Origin: Nitrospirota bacterium
GTDB taxonomy: Bacteria; Nitrospinota; Nitrospinia; Nitrospinales; VA-1
Length of the DNA stretch: 8,203 nt
Assembly: GCA_003235465.1 (NCBI GenBank)
Contig: QJWD01000426.1
Coordinates: forward strand, 1-8,203
Direction: 5' to 3'
Each line of letters begins with the position of its first letter. Position 1 is the first letter of the stretch. Under the pieces are notes generated by a model. The model was not told the DNA's origin. It searched no databases and was given only the letters and a program-made list of their open reading frames with translations. Positions 1-5,774 of the stretch are shown here, piece after piece. Made by a program: the position numbers and the translations under genes.

Positions 1-804
1 GATGGGGATGTACCACTCGAAGTCCTGCGACTCGCCGGCCTTGATGATGGCGCCCGGGGTCGCGGCGGTGTCCGGCTGCCCGGAAGAGCTGATGATCATC
101 GCGGAGCCGTTGATCTGAAAGCCGACGTCTTCGTCTTCCACGGCGTTATGCACTTTTACGCGCACGCAGTCGCCCTGGTTGCCGCGGATGGTCAGCGGCT
201 GAATGACATCGCCCTGCAGGCCGTTGGACACGGCTCCGGGGTCGAGCTCGTCCTCACGCGCGTCGGCGTTCTGTTCCTCATCCGCGCGAACCTGCTCGAT
301 GTTCTCGGTCAACACAAACATGTAACCGGGGTAGTAGTCGCCCCACTGGTTGAGGGTGACCTCGACGTTGATGGCGCTGATGTCGTAGGCTTTGACCGGG
401 ACGTTGCTCGGGCAATGGGCGCCCTTGAACACCTGCGCTCCGGCCTCGGAAGGCCCGAGCAGGTAGCTCTGGCCGAGTTGGTGCGCGGCCCAGGAATCGT
501 GAAATCCGCCGCCGGAGGAGGCCGGAGACGCGTGCTCCTTGATCTTTCCTTTCAGGCGGTCCATCAAGTCCATGTAGGTCTTGTCCAGACGCTCCTGGCG
601 GCCCTCCATGCCGCTCATCATCTCCTCATAGTCGATCTGGGTCTCCAGCTTGTCCAGCCACACCGGGCGATCCGCGCCCGATTTTGCGTGGCCGGCATGA
701 CCCGGACCCACTTCCGCCACCGCCGGAGCCGCAAGCCCCAGTGACAGCAGGAGCACGGTCAAGGCGCGACCGCCACTCCACCCCTTTTTGACATGATGAA
801 ACAT
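1..804 (-). CDS. Exported multicopper oxidase-like protein, N-terminal part (runs off the left edge)
   Basis: The reverse strand is open from ATG 804 to the window edge, giving 268 residues without a stop. A GGGAGGA ribosome site lies about 7 bases upstream of the ATG. Residues 1-30 form a signal peptide (basic start, hydrophobic core around 15-26, AVA cleavage site), so the protein acts outside the cytoplasm. Residues 50-90 are charged and probably helical. Residues 145-268 look like a first cupredoxin domain of a multicopper oxidase, with the stretch GLQGDVIQPLTIRGNQGD at 195-212. At the place where this family normally has His-X-His-Gly, I read Gln230-Ile-Asn232-Gly, so this domain has lost both copper-ligand histidines. 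The trinuclear and type 1 copper sites would have to come from the part beyond the window. The family call is from pattern memory; substrate is unknown (metal ion or nitrogen compound oxidation are guesses). Confidence 0.75.
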   Translation of the reverse strand, partial: MFHHVKKGWSGGRALTVLLLSLGLAAPAVAEVGPGHAGHAKSGADRPVWLDKLETQIDYEEMMSGMEGRQERLDKTYMDLMDRLKGKIKEHASPASSGGGFHDSWAAHQLGQSYLLGPSEAGAQVFKGAHCPSNVPVKAYDISAINVEVTLNQWGDYYPGYMFVLTENIEQVRADEEQNADAREDELDPGAVSNGLQGDVIQPLTIRGNQGDCVRVKVHNAVEDEDVGFQINGSAMIISSSGQPDTAATPGAIIKAGESQDFEWYIPI

Positions 805-920
805 TTCACATCCTCCCTTTTATACCAGCAGATTCGCCCCTCGCACCCGCATGAAAAAACCGCCACGGGGCTTAAGGCCTTTGAATTTGGGCCCGCTGCC
901 TCCCTAACAGCGGACCGAAG

Positions 921-950
921 ACTGTACCATAATTCAATTTTGCCGTACAA
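921..950 (-). promoter_or_regulatory. Possible promoter for the multicopper oxidase gene
   Basis: On the reverse strand TTGTAC (950-945) and TACAGT (926-921) are separated by 18 bases. This is a moderate sigma-70-like match. It overlaps the last codons of the upstream protease gene, and transcription would begin about 110 bases before the oxidase ATG. The alternative is that the oxidase is read through from the protease gene, since the gap between them is only 129 bases and holds no clear terminator. Confidence 0.25.
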
Positions 951-2274
951 GTGCCAAATGGATTTTTTCCTCGTTTCGTTGAATCAGAATGAAAACCTCT
1001 TCCCCGGTGGCGACGCCGTCGAGCAGGCCCAGGTACTGCTTGCGGCCCGTCACGGGTTCCCCATTTAGCGCGAGAATGCGGTCTCCGGGTTTAAGATCGC
1101 TACCGCCCGCGCCGGGGAAGACCTTGGAAATCAACACTCCTGGTCCCTCCTTCGTGGCGCCGTCCGGCACTTCCTCGACCTCGATGCCGAGCGGCGGCTT
1201 GAGCATCTCCGGCGATGGCAGCGGCAGAGCGGTCTCCCTCACCCGTTTCTGCCTTTCGAGGAGAACCGATATCTCCTGCGGCTTGCCGTCGCGGAGAATA
1301 TCGAGCTTCACCGTCTGGCCCGGCGAGATCACGCCGATCATGCGTATCATCTTGTTGGGCGAATCCACCGGCGCGCCGCCGATGCGCAGGATGATGTCTC
1401 CCGGCTTGAGCCCGGCCCGGTGCGCCGGGTCGCCCTCGAACACGGCGTTGACCAGGACTCCGCTTTCCGATTTCATCCTGGCCTGCTCCGCCACTTTCCG
1501 GGTCACCGGTTCGATGCCGACACCCAGCCAGCCGCGCTCCACCTCGCCGTGCTCGATGAGATCGCGAACCACGCGCTGGACGATGTTCGCCGGAATGGCG
1601 AAGCCGATGTTCTGCGCGTAGTTGATGATGGCGGAGTTGATGCCGATCACCTCGCCGCGGATGTTGAGCAGCGGCCCGCCGCTGTTGCCGGGGTTGATGG
1701 ACGCGTCGGTCTGGATGAAATCTTCATAGCGCGAGAGGTTGACGTTCTCGCGGTTGAGGCCGCTGATGATGCCGAAGGTGAGGGTGTCGTGCAGGCCGTA
1801 GGGGTTGCCGACGGCCACCACCAGCTGGCCGACCTTGAGGCGGCTCGAGTCGCCGAAGCTCACCGCGCTCAGCGGATGCTCCGCCTCGATCCTGACGACG
1901 GCGAGATCGGTATCTTCATCCGCGCCGACGACTTTGCCGGTCACCTCCTCGCCGCCGTACAGCGTAACGGTGACGTACTCGGCGCTCCTGACGACGTGGC
2001 TGTTGGTGACGATGTAGCCGCCGGCGGCGTCGAAGATCACCCCCGCGCCGGCGTTGGTGGCGCGCCCCGTCGGCTGGTCCATGCGGCCAACCGAAGGCGA
2101 CGGGGGAACGTAGGGCGAGAGGTTGACCACCGCCGGCTGCACGCTTTTGGCCAGCGACACCAGCGCGTCTTCGAGATCGGCAAGCAGGCTGCCGGCGGAA
2201 GCGGGGATGGAAACGAGAGACAGGCAAAGCGCCAGAACGGTGACAAAGCGTGGCTTGGGTCTGGCGCGCGTCAT
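934..2274 (-). CDS. HtrA/Deg-family periplasmic serine protease with two PDZ domains
   Basis: A 446-residue S1C serine endoprotease that degrades or refolds damaged proteins in the periplasm. Residues 1-27 are a signal peptide (basic start, hydrophobic 11-24, ASA cleavage site). The protease domain spans about 35-240 and carries the full catalytic triad: His93 in TNSHVV, Asp123 in DTDLAVV, and Ser198 in NPGNSGGP. PDZ1 covers about 245-340 (GWLGVGIEPV at its start) and PDZ2 about 362-440, the DegP/DegQ layout; total length is typical. The start at 2274 is chosen because AAGGAG sits 7 bases upstream and the signal peptide follows at once. An in-frame extension to 2424 exists, but it would bury the signal peptide and is rejected. 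The gene lies upstream of, and on the same strand as, the exported multicopper oxidase. DegP, DegQ, DegS and MucD cannot be told apart from sequence alone, though two PDZ domains and a cleavable signal argue against DegS. Confidence 0.95.
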   Translation of the reverse strand: MTRARPKPRFVTVLALCLSLVSIPASAGSLLADLEDALVSLAKSVQPAVVNLSPYVPPSPSVGRMDQPTGRATNAGAGVIFDAAGGYIVTNSHVVRSAEYVTVTLYGGEEVTGKVVGADEDTDLAVVRIEAEHPLSAVSFGDSSRLKVGQLVVAVGNPYGLHDTLTFGIISGLNRENVNLSRYEDFIQTDASINPGNSGGPLLNIRGEVIGINSAIINYAQNIGFAIPANIVQRVVRDLIEHGEVERGWLGVGIEPVTRKVAEQARMKSESGVLVNAVFEGDPAHRAGLKPGDIILRIGGAPVDSPNKMIRMIGVISPGQTVKLDILRDGKPQEISVLLERQKRVRETALPLPSPEMLKPPLGIEVEEVPDGATKEGPGVLISKVFPGAGGSDLKPGDRILALNGEPVTGRKQYLGLLDGVATGEEVFILIQRNEEKIHLALVRQN

Positions 2275-2313
2275 CGCTTCACTCCTTAAATAATGGAAAA
2301 GCCCGGTTGTCCG

Positions 2314-2322
2314 ATTATGACA
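2314..2322 (-). promoter_or_regulatory. Possible extended -10 promoter of the HtrA-like protease gene
   Basis: The reverse strand reads TGTCATAAT, an exact TG-N extended -10 followed by a 5-of-6 match to TATAAT. No good -35 is seen at the expected distance, which is common for extended -10 promoters. Transcription would start near 2307 and give a leader of about 33 bases containing the AAGGAG ribosome site. I see no obvious envelope-stress sigma factor site. Confidence 0.35.
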
Positions 2323-2440
2323 GGCGCGCAAAAATCCTGCACCTTTAATGCTCCGGCGCGCCATGCAGGTTCCCTGCCGCAGAAGGGCAAACCGCGCGCG
2401 CCCGAGGCGTCCCGCAAACAGCACCTGAACCGTTAGAAAT

Positions 2441-2455
2441 TCAATACGTTATTGA
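2441..2455. repeat. 15-bp perfect inverted repeat (possible operator)
   Basis: TCAATA and TATTGA form 6-base perfect arms around a CGT centre, in an AT-rich island inside otherwise GC-rich DNA. The site lies between the divergent protease and cysH genes, about 120 bases upstream of the proposed protease promoter. Size and symmetry suit a dimeric helix-turn-helix repressor or activator, but it matches no consensus I can name; it is not a Crp or Fnr box. Confidence 0.3.
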
Positions 2456-2681
2456 CGCAGTTGGGGACTCCGCCGCGCCCCGCCCGGAACCGGGTGCCCG
2501 CGCACTCGCAATAGGGGCAACGTCCGGGGAACCTCATCGTTGACGGGCCGCCCGGCGAAAACGGCGGACCCCGCCCTCCGCCCGGGGCCGGGGCGGCTCG
2601 CAAAAACGCGCCCAAAAGGCAATTCGCTTGATTTATTTGACGCGGCGTGAAAAAGTAAAAGAGCCGGAACGAAGGCCATTT

Positions 2682-2687
2682 TATAAT
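2682..2687 (+). promoter_or_regulatory. Possible -10 element of cysH
   Basis: A perfect TATAAT lies about 100 bases upstream of the cysH ATG, at the edge of an AT-rich island. No good TTGACA-like element is found 16-18 bases upstream, so an activator or another sigma factor may be needed. Transcription from here would give a leader of about 90 bases containing a CCGCC/GGCGG hairpin at 2719-2731. Confidence 0.35.
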
Positions 2688-2785
2688 TCACGGTTCAGGG
2701 GGTGTCAAGGGCATTCTCCCGCCCCGGGCGGCCGATCCTGAAGGCCCCTCGCCCACTGGCCCTCTTTTCGCAGGAGCCCTTTCGC

Positions 2786-3481
2786 ATGGCCAAAAAGCAG
2801 GAAAATTTCGAAACCCGGACCGCCGAGGAAATCCTCCAGTGGGCCATCGCCACTTACGGCCCGCGCGCCGGCCTCGCATCGAGCTTTGGCATGGAGGACA
2901 TGGTGCTCATCGACATGCTGGCCAAACTGGGCGGCGGGCTGACCCTGTTCACCCTCGACACCGGCCGCCTGCACGAGGAAACCTACCAGACCATGGAGCG
3001 CGTGCGCTCGCATTACGGCCTCGCCATCGACATCTATTTCCCCGACCGGCAGGCCGTTGAAGCGCTGGTGAGGGAGAAGGGCTTCTACTCGTTCAAGGCA
3101 AGCATCGACAACCGCAAGGAGTGCTGCCGCATCCGCAAGGTGGAGCCGCTCGGCCGCGCCCTCCAGTCCCTCGACGCCTGGGTGACGGGGCTGCGGCGCG
3201 AACAGAGCGTGACCCGCACGGACGTGCCCAAGGTGACCGATGACGCTGACCACCCGCCGCTGGTCAAGATCAGCCCGCTCGCGGACTGGAGCGAGAAACA
3301 GGTGATCGACTACATCGCGAAACACAAGGTGCCCACGAACCCCTTGCATGCGAAAAACTACCCGAGCATCGGCTGCGCGCCGTGCACCCGCCCCATCGAA
3401 TCGGGCGAGGACATTCGCGCCGGGCGCTGGTGGTGGGAAAACCCCGAGCACAAGGAATGCGGCCTGCACCGGCGCGGGTGA
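2786..3481 (+). CDS. cysH: Assimilatory adenylyl-sulfate (APS) reductase, Fe-S type
   Basis: A 231-residue CysH-family enzyme that reduces APS to sulfite and AMP in the cytoplasm, with thioredoxin as the usual electron donor, for cysteine synthesis. The nucleotide-binding part shows SSFGMED (32-38) and LDTGRLHEETY (57-67), followed by GLRREQSVTR (135-144). Cys113-Cys114 and Cys197-X2-Cys200 are the four [4Fe-4S] ligands typical of the APS-using (rather than PAPS-using) branch. The catalytic cysteine is Cys225 in the C-terminal ECGLH motif. Length is normal for the bacterial enzyme, with no fused thioredoxin domain. The ATG at 2786 is preferred because AGGAG lies 9 bases upstream; a GTG 84 bases earlier gives an extension with no domain and no ribosome site. 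No other sulfate-assimilation gene is in the window. Substrate choice of APS over PAPS is inferred from the Cys-Cys motif. Confidence 0.95.
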   Translation: MAKKQENFETRTAEEILQWAIATYGPRAGLASSFGMEDMVLIDMLAKLGGGLTLFTLDTGRLHEETYQTMERVRSHYGLAIDIYFPDRQAVEALVREKGFYSFKASIDNRKECCRIRKVEPLGRALQSLDAWVTGLRREQSVTRTDVPKVTDDADHPPLVKISPLADWSEKQVIDYIAKHKVPTNPLHAKNYPSIGCAPCTRPIESGEDIRAGRWWWENPEHKECGLHRRG

Positions 3482-3647
3482 GTTTCCATTTTCGTGTTCG
3501 GCGGCTATTGATGCCGGATTTCATCGGGCCGGCCGCAAGCCGGGCCGCCATAACCCGCCGGCGGCTTGACCGGCTGGAACCAGCCCATGCACCCCCTCCG
3601 CCAAACAGCGAGATGGCTCCTTACTGATCGGCTGCATCGCCCTCGGA

Positions 3648-3962
3648 TTGCTGTTTTTGAATAGCGCCGCCGCAAGCTGGTGGATGTCCTGGGGTCCGCC
3701 TAACGAACGGCCTCAGTATTACCTGCATGCGGCAATCTACAAGCTGGGCGTGTCAGCGGCCTTTTTTTGTTCTGCGCCAATGTTGTTTATGGGCTTGAAA
3801 AATGGCTTCAGCCTGGCCCGTTCCCGCTATAAATTTTTCTGGATCACGCTGGTGATCGTCGCGCTCGGTTATCCACATCTGCGAGAGTGGTTCCTCATCT
3901 ACACCTGCCTCGATTCGGGGGGCGCCTGGGACGCTTTCCATTTTGAATGCAAACGCGAGTGA
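3648..3962 (+). CDS. Small unrecognised membrane protein with C-terminal CLDSGG motif; start uncertain, possibly frameshifted
   Basis: I do not recognise this protein. The uninterrupted frame from TTG 3648 gives 104 residues with hydrophobic segments near the start, at about 31-50 (YKLGVSAAFFCSAPMLFMGL) and at about 61-75, and ends with CLDSGGAWDAFHFEC, a Cys-x-Asp-x-Gly-Gly-x-Trp pattern I associate with small bacterial hypothetical or exported proteins. The frame stays open back to 3570 without ATG or GTG, and the residues before TTG (LLIGCIALGLLFL) form a natural membrane segment, so TTG 3648 would cut that segment in half. An ATG at 3587 in another frame encodes MHPLRQTARWLL; removing one base near 3620 would join it smoothly to the membrane segment. 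A frameshift (real or from assembly) is therefore likely, with the intended gene about 3587-3962. The gene lies 45 bases before another small exported or anchored protein on the same strand. Confidence 0.55.
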   Translation: MLFLNSAAASWWMSWGPPNERPQYYLHAAIYKLGVSAAFFCSAPMLFMGLKNGFSLARSRYKFFWITLVIVALGYPHLREWFLIYTCLDSGGAWDAFHFECKRE

Positions 3963-4007
3963 CCGCCTGCATTGATCGCTCGGCGGCTGCCTTATTAGGG
4001 CGACATC

Positions 4008-4382
4008 ATGAACCCAAAGCTTGTGGTGCTTGGCCTTTTCATCCTTTGCCTTTTCGCGCCGAACGTCCTCTGGCTCAGCCACTCCACCGCCCGCATCACC
4101 AACGCCGGGAGGGAACCCCTGAAGGCGGTGACGGTGAATGTCGACAATACGGCCAGGCTCGTCGGCACCCTCGCCCCCGGTGAAAGCGATTTTATCTTCC
4201 TGGCCAAAAAAGGCGACGCGACTTACCGCGTTCTCTACCTGTCGGAGTCGGGAATCCGTTCGGCGTACAATGAATACGTGGAGGGATCCATGTACCATGT
4301 CGAAACCCACCTCGCCGGCGATGACTCCTGCAACGTTTCCCTGCCGCTCGTAAGCGATTTATTGCTTCGGAAATTGTTTTAG
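4008..4382 (+). CDS. Small unrecognised exported or membrane-anchored protein
   Basis: A 124-residue protein of unknown function. Residues 4-23 (KLVVLGLFILCLFAPNVLWL) form a hydrophobic signal or anchor after a short basic start, so the rest is probably outside the cytoplasm. Residues 28-100 alternate in a way that suggests a beta-sandwich (ARITNAGREPLKAVTVNVDN, then LAPGES at 55-60), like small Ig-like accessory domains; this is inference. The ATG at 4008 has only a weak ribosome site (AGGGCG about 6 bases upstream). It follows the CLDSGG-motif membrane protein after 45 bases and may form a two-gene unit with it. Its last 16 codons appear again, diverged, just after its stop codon (4412-4462). 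Confidence 0.7.
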   Translation: MNPKLVVLGLFILCLFAPNVLWLSHSTARITNAGREPLKAVTVNVDNTARLVGTLAPGESDFIFLAKKGDATYRVLYLSESGIRSAYNEYVEGSMYHVETHLAGDDSCNVSLPLVSDLLLRKLF

Positions 4383-4411
4383 CGCCGATCCTTCCACGGT
4401 GGCATTCCAGA

Positions 4412-4462
4412 ACCGTCTCCCTGCCCATCACCCACGACTTACTGATCGGAAAACTTTTTTAA
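4412..4462 (+). pseudogene. Decayed tandem copy of the 3' end of the preceding small gene
   Basis: In one frame this stretch reads TVSLPITHDLLIGKLF and a stop. The end of the gene at 4008-4382 reads NVSLPLVSDLLLRKLF and a stop (codons at 4332-4382). Ten of 16 residues match, the stop aligns, and by my count 33 of 51 bases match. The frame is open back into the stop of the upstream gene, but 4385-4411 shows no similarity to it. No start codon or ribosome site is seen. The simplest reading is a remnant of a duplicated paralogue whose 5' part was deleted; chance similarity is not fully excluded. Confidence 0.5.
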
Positions 4463-4544
4463 GCGCGGGCCGGGCTAACTTCAGGCCCCTTTCCCTCGCT
4501 CATGGATTATCCGGGGTGCGAGTGGAAGCAGGGTCCGGCATCGG

Positions 4545-5015
4545 TCACGCCTGCGCTTCCCCCGCCTCTTTCAGCCGCTGCTCGAGCTTGTCGATGACGC
4601 GGCTCAGGTCGCAGTCGCCAAAGGCCATGTTTTCGATCTCGCTGTTCAGGCTTTCGTAGGCGTGCCAAAGGAGATTGAGCAAGGCCCGGCACTGCGGCGG
4701 GTTGAAGGCATCCACCTGCCGGTATTCCAGGTGAAACAGGAAGGAATCGAGATAGAAGTCGTCCCCACGGCCGAGGACGAGACGGGCGAGACCGGGCATG
4801 AAATATTGGAAGGTTTCGGCGGTGACGTGGTAGAGCGGGTCCCACGCGGGGCTCCCCACTTCGTTCAAGCTGATGGTGTCTCTTGTCACCTTTTGCAGGG
4901 TTTCCTCATGCTCTTCGCATTCACAGCAGTGGTTGGGGTTCATGAGCAGCGGCTCGGGCCTCGGCAGATGGCCGAAGGCCCGGTCGATTTCCTTCATCAC
5001 GCTTTCCCGGTCCAC
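4545..5015 (-). CDS. Small HCCECEEH-motif protein resembling the DUF6714 family
   Basis: A 156-residue soluble protein with no signal peptide or membrane segment. Its most striking part is His29-Cys-Cys-Glu-Cys-Glu-Glu-His36, a compact possible metal-binding cluster. It is followed by PAWDPLYHVTAETFQYFMPGL (57-77; Asp-Pro then a long amphipathic stretch), the FLFHLE motif at 92-97, and a helical C-terminus. I associate this order with DUF6714, a family of unknown function; the assignment is from memory. The start is GTG 5015, with GGAGGG 8 bases upstream inside the end of the preceding gene. An ATG at 4997 would give 150 residues but has a poorer ribosome site. Only 4 bases separate it from the stop of the upstream EcfT-like gene, so the two are surely co-transcribed and probably translationally coupled. 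No role in transport can be shown. Confidence 0.75.
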   Translation of the reverse strand: MDRESVMKEIDRAFGHLPRPEPLLMNPNHCCECEEHEETLQKVTRDTISLNEVGSPAWDPLYHVTAETFQYFMPGLARLVLGRGDDFYLDSFLFHLEYRQVDAFNPPQCRALLNLLWHAYESLNSEIENMAFGDCDLSRVIDKLEQRLKEAGEAQA

Positions 5016-5019
5016 CGCG

Positions 5020-5736
5020 TCAACCCTCCGCTGCCGCGTCGTGCTGCCCCTGTCCCGCCACCGCGCTGGCGGCAAAACGCTCGGGTTCGGTAAAAATCAG
5101 GACCACGAGCGGCGCCAGCAGGCGGGCCGCGCGGCGCGCCTTGTGCCATGCCCGGCCCTCCCCTTCGGCGCGGTTTTCGGCCTCCTTCGCAAGCAGCCGG
5201 TCGGCCTCCTGGCAGAGCGGCGACAGCGCCTGAATGGCGAGGATGCCGGTGCGAAAAAATTCCCTCGTGCCCGCCTTCAACCAGGGCGCCCGCGCCGCCG
5301 CCCGCTCGGCCACCGCCACCAGTTCGGAAGCGGGAGTGGTGATGGCGAGCGCGTGCGCGATGAGAAACAGGACCGCCATGCGAAGAGCCGAATAAAGCCC
5401 CGCGATCAACCCCTCGGTGCTGACCAGCGGCAGTGCCGAATCCGCGCCCTGGGTCTCGGGGGTGAACAGGGCGGGAAACAGAACCACGGCGAGAAGAAAC
5501 CAGAAAAAGCTTTTAAGCCGCCCGAGGCTCGCAAGCGGCGAGGCCCCCGCCGCCAGAAGCGCCGCCATCACCAGCAGGGCGGGGAGCCAAAGGTGGCGGC
5601 CGGGAACCAGCGCGCTCACGACAACCAGCAGGAGAGCGCCCGCGAGCTTTTTCCCCGCCGGCAGGCGATGAAGGGGCGAATGCCCGCTGGGGCCGGCCCC
5701 GCCCGGAATTAGGCTGGATAATGCGCCGCGTTTCAT
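5020..5736 (-). CDS. EcfT/CbiQ-like energy-coupling factor transporter membrane protein
   Basis: A 238-residue inner-membrane protein resembling the T component of energy-coupling factor importers, which take up vitamins, cobalt or nickel. The typical start SPLHRLPAGKKLAG is at 20-33. Hydrophobic segments fall near 32-43, 50-63, 75-91 and 108-130. A cytoplasmic helical region follows (about 145-205, with SPLCQEADRLL at 172-182), then a last hydrophobic stretch at 206-216. The two Ala-Arg-Gly motifs by which T components grip the ATPases are not seen: the expected places read AENRAEG and AVAGQG. The C-terminus is short. No ATPase or substrate-binding S component is in the window. ATG 5736 lacks a clear ribosome site; an in-frame ATG about 50 bases upstream would overlap the divergent HD gene and is less likely. 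The gene is first in an operon with the DUF6714-like gene. Confidence 0.75.
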   Translation of the reverse strand: MKRGALSSLIPGGAGPSGHSPLHRLPAGKKLAGALLLVVVSALVPGRHLWLPALLVMAALLAAGASPLASLGRLKSFFWFLLAVVLFPALFTPETQGADSALPLVSTEGLIAGLYSALRMAVLFLIAHALAITTPASELVAVAERAAARAPWLKAGTREFFRTGILAIQALSPLCQEADRLLAKEAENRAEGEGRAWHKARRAARLLAPLVVLIFTEPERFAASAVAGQGQHDAAAEG

Positions 5737-5774
5737 GTAGAAAAGGATAACCCGATCATTTCCCCCAGGCAAGC

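Larger units (their letters stand above)
2275..2785. other. 511-bp divergent spacer between the protease gene and cysH
   Basis: No convincing gene lies here. It holds the putative extended -10 of the protease gene (2314-2322), a 15-bp inverted repeat (2441-2455), a very GC-rich stretch at about 2470-2610 with short dyads such as CCGCCC/GGGCGG, and a perfect TATAAT before cysH (2682-2687). The cysH leader also has a compact dyad at 2719-2731. Short open frames in both orientations lack ribosome sites and recognisable domains. Confidence 0.6.

Noticed and set aside
1420..2289. Long open frame antisense to the protease gene
   Set aside because: It is a codon-bias shadow in GC-rich DNA; the opposite strand encodes a complete protease with its catalytic triad.
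2275..2424. N-terminal extension of the HtrA-like protease
   Set aside because: It would put 50 residues before an obvious signal peptide, while the ATG at 2274 has an ideal AAGGAG site.
2433..2537. Reverse-strand small frame with CPYCEC and a later Cys, like half a zinc ribbon
   Set aside because: There is no ribosome site before its ATG at 2537, the amino-acid make-up is dominated by Gly, Pro and Arg as expected from GC-rich non-coding DNA, and the second Cys pair is missing.
2702..2785. GTG start giving cysH 28 extra residues
   Set aside because: No ribosome site and no family similarity in the extension; AGGAG directly supports ATG 2786.
3527..3546. GC-rich dyad after cysH as a terminator
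   Set aside because: GGCCGGC and GCCGGGCC pair only with a bulge and no T run follows.
4463..4544. Terminator between the convergent small gene remnant and the DUF6714-like gene
   Set aside because: GGGCC (4467-4471) and GGCCC (4484-4488) can pair, but the stem is only 5 bp with a 12-base loop and a poor T tract (CTTTCCC), too weak to call.
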